64,000 nt of DNA from Allodiplogaster sudhausi (taxonomy: Eukaryota > Nematoda > Chromadorea > Rhabditida > Diplogasteridae): NCBI GenBank assembly GCA_945643635.1, contig CALZFC010000020.1, positions 5,395,001 to 5,459,000 of the forward strand, written 5' to 3'. Of this stretch, positions 14,101 to 23,902 are shown one piece after another (the first letter of the stretch is position 1; each line of letters starts with the position of its first letter). The position numbers and the translations under genes are program-made. The notes below the pieces were generated by a model. The model was not told the DNA's origin. It worked only from the letters and a program-made list of their open reading frames with translations, and did not search any database.

Positions 14101-17100
14101 ATGCCATCGAATGGAGATGGGGACAAGGAGTCGGAGTATGGCTTCGTGTACGGGGTGAGTGGACCCGTGGTCACGGCCGAGAGGATGGCGGGGGCGGCGA
14201 TGTACGAGTTGGTCCGAGTGGGACACCATGAACTCGTCGGAGAGATCATCCGACTCGACAAGGACTACGCCACTATTCAGGTGGGTCTTCGAATAGCCAA
14301 GCATTCTGTGTCTACAATTAGCAACTTGTAAGGTATACGAAGAGACGTCGGGAGTCACGATCGGAGATCCAGTGAGACGGACTGGAAAGCCACTGTCGGT
14401 CGAGCTTGGACCTGGCATCATGGGCTCCATCTTCGATGGCATACAAAGGCCCCTCAAGGTTTACAATAATACGATTTCGTTGTAATCACTGTTTTTTTAA
14501 CTTTCATTCGTGTTTTTCATAATTTTGATTATGCCACATGCGATTGAAGATGGTTCTTTGCTTCCCCTCCCCCTTTGCTTACCTCTTCATTTTGCCCAGG
14601 ACATTGCCGATCTCTCCAAATCGATCTACATCCCAAAGGGAGTGAACGTCACGAGCTTATCTCGTTCAACCATCTGGCACTTCAAACCGAATAAGGATCT
14701 CAGGGTGGGTGCTTTTTCTTTCCTCTTCCCAGGATTCATGCTGAAAGAAGTAGTTTAATTTCAGAATACATACAAATAAAATTTCTTTAAAAAACGTATT
14801 TCAGGTTGGCTCACACGTGGCGGGCGGTGACATTCTCGGGACTGTGACCGAAAGCATCCTCATCAAACATCACATTCTTGTGCCACCCAAGGTTAACTGG
14901 ATCTTTTAGTATTTATATTGTATGACAACTAATCACATCCTCCTTCTTTCCCAGATTTAACTTTATTCTTTTTTTCACATTGACGTATTGCCGTTTGATT
15001 TTTACTTTTTGTTTTGAAAGCGTGTGGAACGGTGACTTTACTGGCTGAGGACGGTGACTATCACGTGTCAGATCCAATTGTTGAAGTTGAGTTCATGGGT
15101 GCGAAGCAGAAGTGCTCCATGATGCAGGTCATTTATCACTCTTTATTAGTCTCGCAAAGAATTGTGGCCAATACCCCCCCCCCCGCTTCCTCACAGCTAC
15201 ACCGTTCGTAGAATCTCATCGTTCGCCCACACTCCGTGTGTATCATTGAATCTTTAATTTCACGTCCAGCTAATCCCAGATTAAATGGTACAATTTTGCG
15301 TATGGAAATTCCCATGTAATAATTTCAGTATGATTGCTACCTGAAAACGACTGAAAATACGCTTATTTTATATTGACGATAAGGACAGTTTAGTTTAATT
15401 AATCTGGGAAAAAACAGTGGTCCGAGGGTCCCAGGAAAGTGGGTAAGTCCGAGGCAGGGATGTCCAAAGTGGCCCGGCCCGTTGCTAATTTGGCGGGCCC
15501 GGGCCGAGATTTTGAAGGTAGGGCCCGGCCCGCTTGCCCTACAGGCTCGGCCCGGGCCCGTTTTAACATAGGCCCGGGCCGGCCCGTGATTTTGAAAATA
15601 GGGCCCGGCCCGGGCCTGGTTTTGGACATCCCTGGTCCGAGGGCCTCTAAAATTGGGTGGCTAAGCCAAAAATTTAAATTTTTGGGTTTTAAGATTTATG
15701 TGAGTAGTCCGATTCGGACCTGACTTTTTCCCCTGTAATTACTACTACTCCTTGGCCGTTTATACTTTGAAGACAAATTTATAAGGTTTTGCTTGTTTGC
15801 AAATTGTCTATTGCTCCATGTAATGATTTAGGTATGGCCAGTGAGACAGCCGCGGCCCGTCTCAGAGAACCTCGCTGCCAACCATCCACTTCTCTGTGGA
15901 CAACGAGTGCTCGACGCACTCTTCCCTTGTGTCCAAGGTTTGACTGGGGGAGAGAGAGAAAGAGAAAAAGAGAGAGAGAAAGGGAGAGAGAGAGAAAGAG
16001 AGAAGGATGACACTGATAACGAAGAGCATGATTATTGAGGAGGAACAACCGCGATCCCAGGCGCGTTCGGATGCGGGAAGACTGTGATTTCTCAGTCACT
16101 CTCCAAGTTCTCCAACTCTGATGGCGAGCGAGGCAACGAAATGTCAGAGGTGAGGGGATTGGAAAAGGAAAGATGAAGAGAGTGCCAATTGAAGGTGCTG
16201 CGTGACTTTCCTGAGTTGTCGATGGAAGTGAATGGAGAGAAGACCTCAATCATGCAGCGCACTGCTCTGGTCGCGAACATGCCCGTGGCTGCTCGCGAGG
16301 CCTCCATCTACACTGGTATTACTATCGCCGAATACTTCAGGCGAGTCTCTCAATTCAAGCTTTTAGCATTCTGTTGATGGACACGTTCTCTTTGCAAAAG
16401 GGCTGCTTATAAGATTTAAAGGATGAGAAGGGCTGTGCAGGGACATGGGCTTGAACGTGGCAATGATGGCCGACTCGACCTCTCGCTGGGCAGAGGCACT
16501 TCGAGAGATTTCTGGTCGCCTCGGTTAGCAACAAAGTCTATAGCTCTTCCTTTTGTAATTTAAAATTATTTTTATTTTTATTATTGTGGTTTATTAAAAC
16601 GTAGGACTTGTTCTCCAAACATGTAATGCAACTGTTTAAATAGTCCGCGACGATTAAAATGACAGGAGAGATGCCGGCCGACTCTGGCTACCCCGCGTAC
16701 CTGGCAGCCCGCTTGGCTTCTTTCTATGAACGCGCCGGCCGCGTCCGCTGCATTGGCAGTCCCTCGCGCGAGGGATCCGTGACTATTGTGGGCGCCGTCT
16801 CTCCGCCTGGCGGGGACTTCACGGACCCCGTCACCACCGCCACTCTTGGCATTGTGCAGGTTGGACTTCTGTGCTTTCCTAGCCACTAATCCCTCTGAAA
16901 ACTGCAGCTTTTATTTTATATTCACAAGATACTATTGCACTTTGCGACCCAAGCGTGATTTTGCCCTCCAAGACAGCAAACCTTCGGCAGTGGCTTTTAT
17001 CTGACTTCGATTACCATAAAATAGACGTGATAGCTTGCCATAATATTCTCAAGAAGCAATCGTATTGTGAACATGTTTGTTTGAGGTGTTCTGGGGCTTG

Positions 17101-17949
17101 GATAAGAAGTTGGCCCAGCGGAAGCATTTCCCGTCCATCAACTGGCTCGTCTCTTACTCCAAGTACATCCGCTCTCTCGAGGATTTCTACGAGAAAGAGC
17201 ACCCCGAATTCGTGGTTCTTCGTACCAGATGCCGCCAGATTCTGCAAGAGGAAGAAGATCTCTCCGAGATTGTTCAACTTGTTGGAAAGGTCATTTTATT
17301 TTATTTCCTGTGAACTCGGGTGAAAGTTCTAAAATGCAGAAGTGAAATTCTTCCTGTTTAGGCCAGTTTGGCAGAGTCAGACAAGCTGACTCTCGAAGTG
17401 GCCAAGATCATCAAGGAGGACTTCCTGCAGCAGAATGGATACACTTCCTATGACAGGTTCTCATACTGTGCGTCTTGCATTTATTACCAAGACATGGCTT
17501 CGATCAATGATAAAGTAGTGATTTGAAACAGAAGCATGTTTATTTATTTGTTTTCGAAACCTCAATTTTTTCCAGATATTGTCCTTTCTACAAAACCGTC
17601 GGGATGTTGAAGAACATGATCTCTTTCTATGACAATGCGAAACAAGCAATCGAGGCAACTTCGCAGGCAGAGCATAGGGTTCCTTTTAGTGTGCTCTTTT
17701 GTTTCTTTCATTTTTAGTTAATACTTCAATTCTCCTTTTATTAGTTTCTTCCCATCATGTTATGAATAACATTGTTTTCAGATGACCTGGGCGTTGATTC
17801 GTGAGAGAATGGGCCCTCTTCTGCACTCTCTCTCCTCCATGAAGTTTCTGGATGTCGCGAAGGAAGGACAGGAAGGCATCAAGAGACGTCTTGAGCAGCT
17901 CCATGACAAAATCATCACTGCCATTCACCAGCTTGAGGAGTCCCTCTAG
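14101..17949 (+). CDS. vha-13: V-type H+-ATPase catalytic subunit A
   Basis: Fourteen exons total about 604 residues, the usual length (exons: 14101-14280, 14333-14458, 14600-14704, 14805-14891, 15020-15127, 15832-15937, 16040-16149, 16195-16340, 16441-16523, 16666-16859, 17086-17289, 17362-17456, 17576-17678, 17782-17949). Signatures: [15 protein letters not shown] at the N-terminus, P-loop [22 protein letters not shown] split by an intron, [35 protein letters not shown] and the [18 protein letters not shown] arginine-finger region. It hydrolyses ATP in the V1 head to acidify vacuoles and endosomes. The intron after 16340 has a GC donor. The fifth exon needs the G at 15020, which is also the last base of its only AG, so one base appears to be missing there. 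A hAT-like element sits in the intron after 15127. Confidence 0.96.
15447..15642. mobile_element. hAT-like MITE with 8-bp target-site duplication
   Basis: A 180-bp element (15455-15634) begins CAGGGATGTCCAAA and ends TTTGGACATCCCTG, a perfect 14-bp terminal inverted repeat. It is flanked on both sides by GTCCGAGG (15447-15454 and 15635-15642). An 8-bp duplication with CAGGG ends is diagnostic of hAT superfamily transposition. The inside is extremely GC-rich, made of overlapping GGCCCGG motifs with a few AT-rich breaks, and could fold on itself. It has no coding capacity. It lies in an intron of the V-ATPase A gene between exons ending at 15127 and starting at 15832. Confidence 0.9.
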
Positions 17950-18651
17950 CTTCTCTCCACTCTCCTGAATTCTCTCTCAACCCTCTTTCTATCTCTATGT
18001 CTTCCCCACTCTCTCTCTCTCTCTGTCCTTTTCTCTCCTTCATTCTTTCCGATCTCCCATCTTGTTGTTGTCTTTCAACACCGCAGGATAGATCTACTCA
18101 TTACAGTGTCCTATTTGTTTATTTGCTTTGTTGATTGTTTTTTTTTGTTTGTTGTTATATCCATATCTATTATAATCTGCTCGCGCGCGAACTGGAAAGG
18201 TTTTCATATCCTAGCTTTAAACATCAAATTTTGGCTTTTGGACCAATACCGGTTTTTGAGATCAAGGGTTTTTTCCTGTAAAATCAGCTTTATCACGTGC
18301 AATTTTATCGTACGACTGCAAAATCACCGTGCAATGTCAGTTTTGATACTCTCTTGTTGTTGTTGTGTTCCTTCTTTTGACCTTTCTCTGTTCTCCTTCG
18401 GTTTTTTCCCTACCGTTACCGGTTTAAAAACTACTGCAAATGCCTGTATCTCATTCGCGCCGTTAATTTATCTCGCATAATATTTATTGCGCGTGTAATA
18501 TAACTTATTCGCAATCTTGAGGTGATTACGCAGGTTCGTTTGACGTGTTGCGCATTGAATGTTATAGCTTTTGCTTTTCTTGGAAGATAAAGATATACAA
18601 TTTAGGAGAGCGGAGGAGCATTCGACTGGCGTGACTTGTTCGGGGAGGAAG
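17950..18651. other. Spacer between V-ATPase A and TMEM115 genes
   Basis: About 0.7 kb holding the V-ATPase 3' flank, a short pyrimidine-rich stretch (17960-18060) and the TMEM115 upstream region. No further gene or RNA seen. Confidence 0.5.
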
Positions 18652-20468
18652 ATGGAGATGCCCTCCTGGCTGCCCCCTCAGCTGCATGGTCTCCTTCCCC
18701 TGGCTGAGCCTGCCATTGCTGCCAGGACTCTTCCCTTCTCTGCTGCAGCTGCACTCATCTGCATTGGTCAGTCTTCTCATCCTTATTCAGTTTTCCATTA
18801 TAATGATAACAGAGAAGGAGAAGTTTCTTTGTCTTACGTAATATTGCAATTTGTTATTCTCTTTGATGAATATTAAAATTGGAATCGTGTGCAGTAAGCG
18901 GACATGTTCAGGCCATGTGCTGTCGCTGTCGAATGGAATGTACGGAGTGTTGTCGTTGTCTCCGTGGCATCTGCTGAGTCTGCAGGTCTGGCGTCTCTTC
19001 TCTGCCCCCTTCGTCGGCCGCAATCTCATTGTCTTCTTGGCTTCTCTTGCTTCCATTCATGCTGCTAGCCGCATCCTTGCACAGGTCTCTTCATCATTTA
19101 TTCCTATGTTTCTCCTTTGTTCCATTTTCATAATCTCTGGATTCTTTCAGGCTCATTCGCCACTTTGGATCACGAAGACGCTGCTCGTGACACAGGTTGG
19201 TTTTATGAAATCATCTTTTTCTTTCCTCATTTACTTTTGATAAGAAGTACATACGATTGTTTCCTATAGGTGGTGTCTACTGCGGCAGTGAGCGTGATTG
19301 CCTTGTCTCTCTATGCCTCCACCGGCCTCGCTGATCTTCTCTTCTCTTCTGCGCTTAGCGGTTTCACTCCGTCCATTGCTGCCATTCTCGTTCTTATTAA
19401 GCAGGTCTGGACTTGCCCGACTTTATGATGTTTGAATATTTTGGTCGCTACTTGAATGGGGTTTCGGTACTGTCGCATCATTTTAAATAAGTAAAAATAA
19501 TAGGTTCACGCGTGCTTTCCGAGATGATCGACGGGTGGTGTTGATTGTAGTAACTAGAAATTTGAAGTAGTCATCTCCAGGAGTGCCCTTATTCAGAAGT
19601 AACAAGAGAGGATGTTGTAGCTTCTCCCGGACTCGATCGTGGTGTCGACTCCGTTGGGTCGAGTGAAGTACACTCATCTGCCGATGTGCAGCATCCTCCT
19701 GACCGGTCTTCTCTCCCTGGTCGGAGGAGTGAGAGGCTCCGTTGCTCTCGAGATGGTTGTGGCCACCCAGGTTGGAAGGAGAGAGGGAACCACTCCGTGT
19801 AATGTCCTCTGCCTTGACAGGTTGCATGGACGTGGCTTCGCTTCTATGCCACGACAGAAGGAGATGCGGATCTGCAAGTTCTGCGTGGCGATCCCAACGA
19901 ACACTTCGCTTGGCCTACGTTAGTAGACAATTATATAATATCATTCTTGCGTAATGCATGTCATTTCTCTCACTTGCTATTAATATCTATTTGTTTTTTG
20001 TTGTTGTTTTCCGTATGATAAAATTGCTTTTTGTAAGTTGTTATAATAAGAATAACAGTAGTAAGCTTCAGACTTTTCCCGTCTGCCGCGCGACCGTTCT
20101 GCTCTCTCCTTGCAAAGGCAGCCTTCCGCCCTTTGGCCCGTCTTGGTCTATGCAACAAGGAGGTCAGTAAGGGCTGCATTTCTCTGCCTTTTAGTCTCTT
20201 CTCCGGTTCTCACTGCTTCTAATCCCTCCCTCCCTCTCTCTTTCCCTCTCTCTCTCTCTCTGCCTGTCATTCTCTCTCGCTCTTTCTCAACAGATCCGTC
20301 ACGTGGATGCATCTCAACTGGGTGCCTCTGCCCCCCTCCCCTCCTTGATTGTCGTTGACTCCTCGAACGACTCCAAGCGTCGCCGCCAGAAGGCTCTGCT
20401 CGCCCTCAATCAACGATTGCAACAACAAGCTCCTGACCCGCGTGCTGGTGTATGCCTCTCTCGCGCTA

Positions 20469-20508
<40 letters not shown>

Positions 20509-20885
20509 TTTCTCAAACTCTCTCACCCTCGTGTTCGTAATCTCTTTCTCACTCTCCTTCTCTAAATCTCTTCGTATGTCTCTGCTACTATCTCGCCCTC
20601 TTATTGCGAACAATGTTGTCTTTCATTTTTAGATTACTATTTCTCTATTGGCATCCATTTATATTAATCGATTCAGCTTCCTTAATATTCGTGCTCCTTA
20701 TTTAGGCCGATTGGAGTGATCACGAGGAAGAGGAAGTAGTGACCCGCGGGACCCTGGCGACTCCTCTTCCTCCCCTTCATACTGTAGATGACGCCTCGGA
20801 TGCGCCAGATACTGTAGTCAGCCCTTCTCCAAATTTGCAACATTTTCTTCAATCAGAACAGCCTTCTGCACCTTCCGTTTCATAG
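18652..20885 (+). CDS. TMEM115-like Golgi rhomboid-fold protein
   Basis: Nine exons (18652-18766, 18912-19084, 19151-19195, 19270-19404, 19621-19770, 19821-19918, 20072-20162, 20294-20449, 20706-20885) join in frame to 380 residues. It has about five to six hydrophobic spans, a WHLLSLQVWRLFSAPFV segment equivalent to the conserved FPPNFWIWTLxTH region, TWLRFYATTEGDADLQVLRG followed by DPNEHFAWPTLFP (the family has RFYQ...GD..DHFAFATFFP), and a cytosolic tail with DSKRRRQKALLALNQRL and an acidic DWSDHEEEE block, all in TMEM115 order. TMEM115 is a catalytically inactive rhomboid-like Golgi protein linked to the COG complex and retrograde traffic. The intron after 20449 carries a (CT)n tract. 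Start chosen at the first Met before the first hydrophobic segment; Met at 18658 is an alternative. Confidence 0.88.
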
Positions 20886-21805
20886 AGGTCATTCTGCATA
20901 ATGCATTTGATTGAATAGCTCAGGGTTCTTTGTTTAAAAATTTCTCTGTAAAGATATTCGCCGAGGTGTCAGATTCTGTTGTTATTTCATTTAATCAGCG
21001 CCCGTAATGTGTTGGGATTCTAGGTGTGTCATGCTAATACTTCTTGCTACTAAACTGTGATAAGACAAGCTCTCTGAAAACGTGTATTTCAATAGTTAAA
21101 AAAGCATAAAATAATGTTTATCTAAGTAGTTGCTTAACAAGTTTTATTATGAGACTTTGTAGGGAATAGATGAGGGATGCCACCCCCACACAATATGATA
21201 TCAGTCAGTGTAATCCTGTTATTACTATGCCATTCTCTCGAAGTGTCACAGATAACTCGCCAAATTGATGAACAATTTGCAGAGATCGGAAATAGAGTGT
21301 GGTACTAATACCCACAGTGTGAATGAGAGTGGTACAATGTGGATATTCGGAGTAACTGGCCGGGTCGGGAGGAGACCGGTTAGACAAGCAGTAATTGGGC
21401 GAATCAAAGCAATGTTATGTCGTTATCACACTCTGTCATCCTCTGTATTCCTGTTTTTATCAAGCGAGCCCTGCCGCTTCCTTGCAATATCCTTGAAGAG
21501 ATGGATAAACTGGAGAAAATGGGATCAAGGACGGAGCCTTCGACGGATACGCAGCATTCTAATCGTGAGAGGGTGCTAGGATAGTTGGCGATCTCTGGAT
21601 GAGGAGATATTTGCCTCTCAGAACTTGCTGGACATGAGCTAAATAAGAACCTGCTTCTCTAGACACGCGAGCTCTCAGTCGCAGCACATTAAGTCGTTAT
21701 TTTATCCATCCAAACAAAATGATTCATAAATCGAAATTATAAGTAAAAAATTGCTCCACTGGAGCTAGTAACAGGAGTCAACAGTCTGAGAAGTGAGGGG
21801 TCTCT
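20886..21805. other. Gene-free stretch downstream of TMEM115
   Basis: About 0.9 kb with no microsatellite and no supported gene. Short open frames on both strands have no recognisable motifs. Confidence 0.5.
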
Positions 21806-22828
21806 GTCATACAAGGTGTCCTGATTTTCGGTCAAATGATTTTTGGTCAAGTGATTTTTGGTCAAAATTTTTTTTGATTGTTGGTCAAATGATTATTGGT
21901 CAAATGATTGTTGGTCAAATGATTTTTGGTCACATGATTGTTGGTCAAGTGATTTTTGGTCAAATGATTGTTGGTCAAATGATGTTTGGTCAAATTTTTT
22001 TCACAAATAAGTGATTTTTGGTCAAATGTTCCAAATATCGCAAATAGGTGTTTTTTGGTCAAAATTTACAATTTGAGCAATAAAATCAAATAAATATGTG
22101 GATCCTGCCAACCCACGTGGACTTGAAGTAATCATTGAATGCAGTAATGGCGCCGTGTGGAGCTGATGTTTCCTCCAAGTCGTCCGAACAATATTCAAAT
22201 GAATTCTCCACTTTGCTCTCCGGCACAAAAGGCAGTGCCATACAGTTCCGGAGGGCGACTTGTGCGTCCCCGCCAGCCTTTACCGCAAATTTGATGCATA
22301 TTTATAGGAGGTCCGAGGCGAATACATAGTGTCTCGTTTTTTCGCCTTACTTGGTCAGGTTGAGCTAGAAACGTCGATTGCAAGTGGCAGAGCTACGCCG
22401 TGGCCGACGGGGCCATTGAACACCTGCGCTTGAATCGCATGCATATGGGGCGCGCAAACAACATTGGCCGGGTTTTTCTTAACACGTTGGCTCATACCCC
22501 AATTTTCTAGAGCAGAGAGAGAGGCTAGTAGAAGAACCCCACTTCGTGGTAGGAGTTTTCCCTTATGGTCACCTTCAAACCTGCACCTGTTTGCGATATT
22601 TGGAACATTTGACCAAAAATCACTTATTTGTGAAAAAATGTGACCAAAAATCATTTGACCAACAATCATTTCACCAAAAATCACTTGACCAACAATCATG
22701 TGACCAAAAATCATTTGACCAACAATCATTTGACCAATAATCATTTGACCAACAATCAAAAAAAAAATTTGACCAAAAATCACTTGACCAAAAATCATTT
22801 GACCAAAAATCATGGAGCCGTCATACAA
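21806..22828 (-). mobile_element. MULE-type fold-back transposon with 9-bp target-site duplication
   Basis: A 1005-bp element (21815-22819) is bounded by the 9-bp direct repeat GTCATACAA (21806-21814 and 22820-22828). Its arms of about 220 bp are inverted copies built from tandem 15-bp units of the type GGTCAAATGATTTTT (left arm 21829-22040, reverse complement in the right arm 22605-22812). The 9-bp duplication and long inverted repeats point to Mutator-like elements. The single-copy centre, read on the minus strand, encodes a decayed piece of MULE transposase (separate entry). The element is therefore probably non-autonomous and derived from a full MULE by deletion. Confidence 0.85.
22086..22301 (-). 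pseudogene. Remnant of MULE transposase C-terminus
   Basis: On the minus strand a 71-codon open stretch between stops reads CMALPFVPESKVENSFEYC and then TAFNDYFKSTWVGR before a TGA at 22086-22088. In animal MULE transposases the end of the catalytic domain typically has AFVP..V...F..L followed, some 20-30 residues on, by a YF..TWIG motif; both parts are present here in the right order. The catalytic D-D-E part is absent, and upstream frames are broken by a TAA at 22302-22304, so this is a fossil. Identification rests on motif memory rather than a search. Confidence 0.6.
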
Positions 22829-22939
22829 AGTGATCGCTCCCAGTAAGAGCACTCGAGAGTAAGTAAGAGTTGCAGCAGATACATGCTGTATCCAGGTACG
22901 GTACTTGGGGAAGCGTAAATTGAGAAAAGAGTTTCTCTA

Positions 22940-23494
22940 GTTGTCTGCAGAGGTGGGAATGGGCCGGCCCGGCCCGGCCGGCCCTCAGGGCCGTGACCAC
23001 TCGAGAGTAAGTAAAAGTAAGAGTTGGCCGGCCCGGAAATTGGGTCGGCCGGCCGACCCAATTTCCCAAGGCCCCGGGCCGGGCCGGGCCGGGCCCAACA
23101 AAAGTTGGGCCGGCCCGTAGGCCCGATTGGGCCCTCAAGTCAGAAATTCCTGGCAAATTGAAGGTAAAAACGTAAACTTGAAATTTTCGGAAGTATTTGA
23201 AATTGGTTTATATAGTGGCATGTTACTTAGGGGTGGAGGAAACATATTTTTTACTTTGGTAAACTCATGCAAACCCAAAAGAAACCCCCAATTAACATAG
23301 AAAAAATTTTTGTAGATAAAATTTTTTTTCTATTTTGAAAATCGGGCTCAAACAGGCCCACGGGCCGGGTCGGGCCGGGCCGGGCCCAAAATTACAAGGC
23401 CCGGAAATTTCCGGCCGGGCCGGGCCGAGACTTTGGGCCCCCAGGGCCGGGCTGGCCCAAAAAATTTGGGCCCATTCCCACCTCTGGTTGTCTG
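22940..23494. mobile_element. GC-rich hAT-like element with 8-bp target-site duplication
   Basis: A 539-bp element (22948-23486) starts CAGAGGTGGGAATGGGCC and ends with its inverse, GGCCCATTCCCACCTCTG, with GTTGTCTG directly repeated on each side (22940-22947 and 23487-23494). The 8-bp duplication and CAG...CTG ends fit the hAT superfamily. Both outer parts consist of overlapping GGCCGGGCC motifs around an AT-rich centre (23150-23340). No transposase frame. Architecture is like the element at 15455 but the terminal repeats differ, so they are separate families or diverged subfamilies. Confidence 0.85.
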
Positions 23495-23902
23495 TCATTA
23501 ATGCACTCAAATACATGCCGTTCGATACAGTAACTCAACCAAATAGAAAAGAAACTCACATTAAGAAATCTATTAAATATAAAATAGGTATGTATGAGAA
23601 ATTAAAAAGATGGTTGAATTATCGAGTTGACTAGTTCGGCTTCTCCCGTCTTGAAAATAAAGGAAGCAAATGGAACATCGTGTAAAGGGGAGCAGGCAAC
23701 GACGACATCGAGATCAATTTCACGATTAAAGTGTGCATTCGGCAGATGGCAGCGGTGGGCTTGAAAGAGGGGCTAGAGAGCGAAGAGAGAGAGAGAGGGA
23801 GCGAGTGAGAGAGAGAGAGAGAGAGAGAGGAGGGAAAGACAAAGCGGTAAGGGAAGACAGAATGTGAGAGTAGAAGGATAGAAGAGGGAGAACGATGCGA
23901 GT
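23495..23902. other. Spacer with short (GA)n tract
   Basis: About 0.4 kb between the GC-rich element and the 3' end of the SWEET gene. It holds a (GA)n tract at about 23783-23830 and nothing else that I can support. Confidence 0.5.

Noticed and set aside
21793..22014. Open frames made of repeated GQMI or TNNHL units
   Set aside because: They are translations of the 15-bp repeat arrays in the arms of the MULE element, not a repeat protein.
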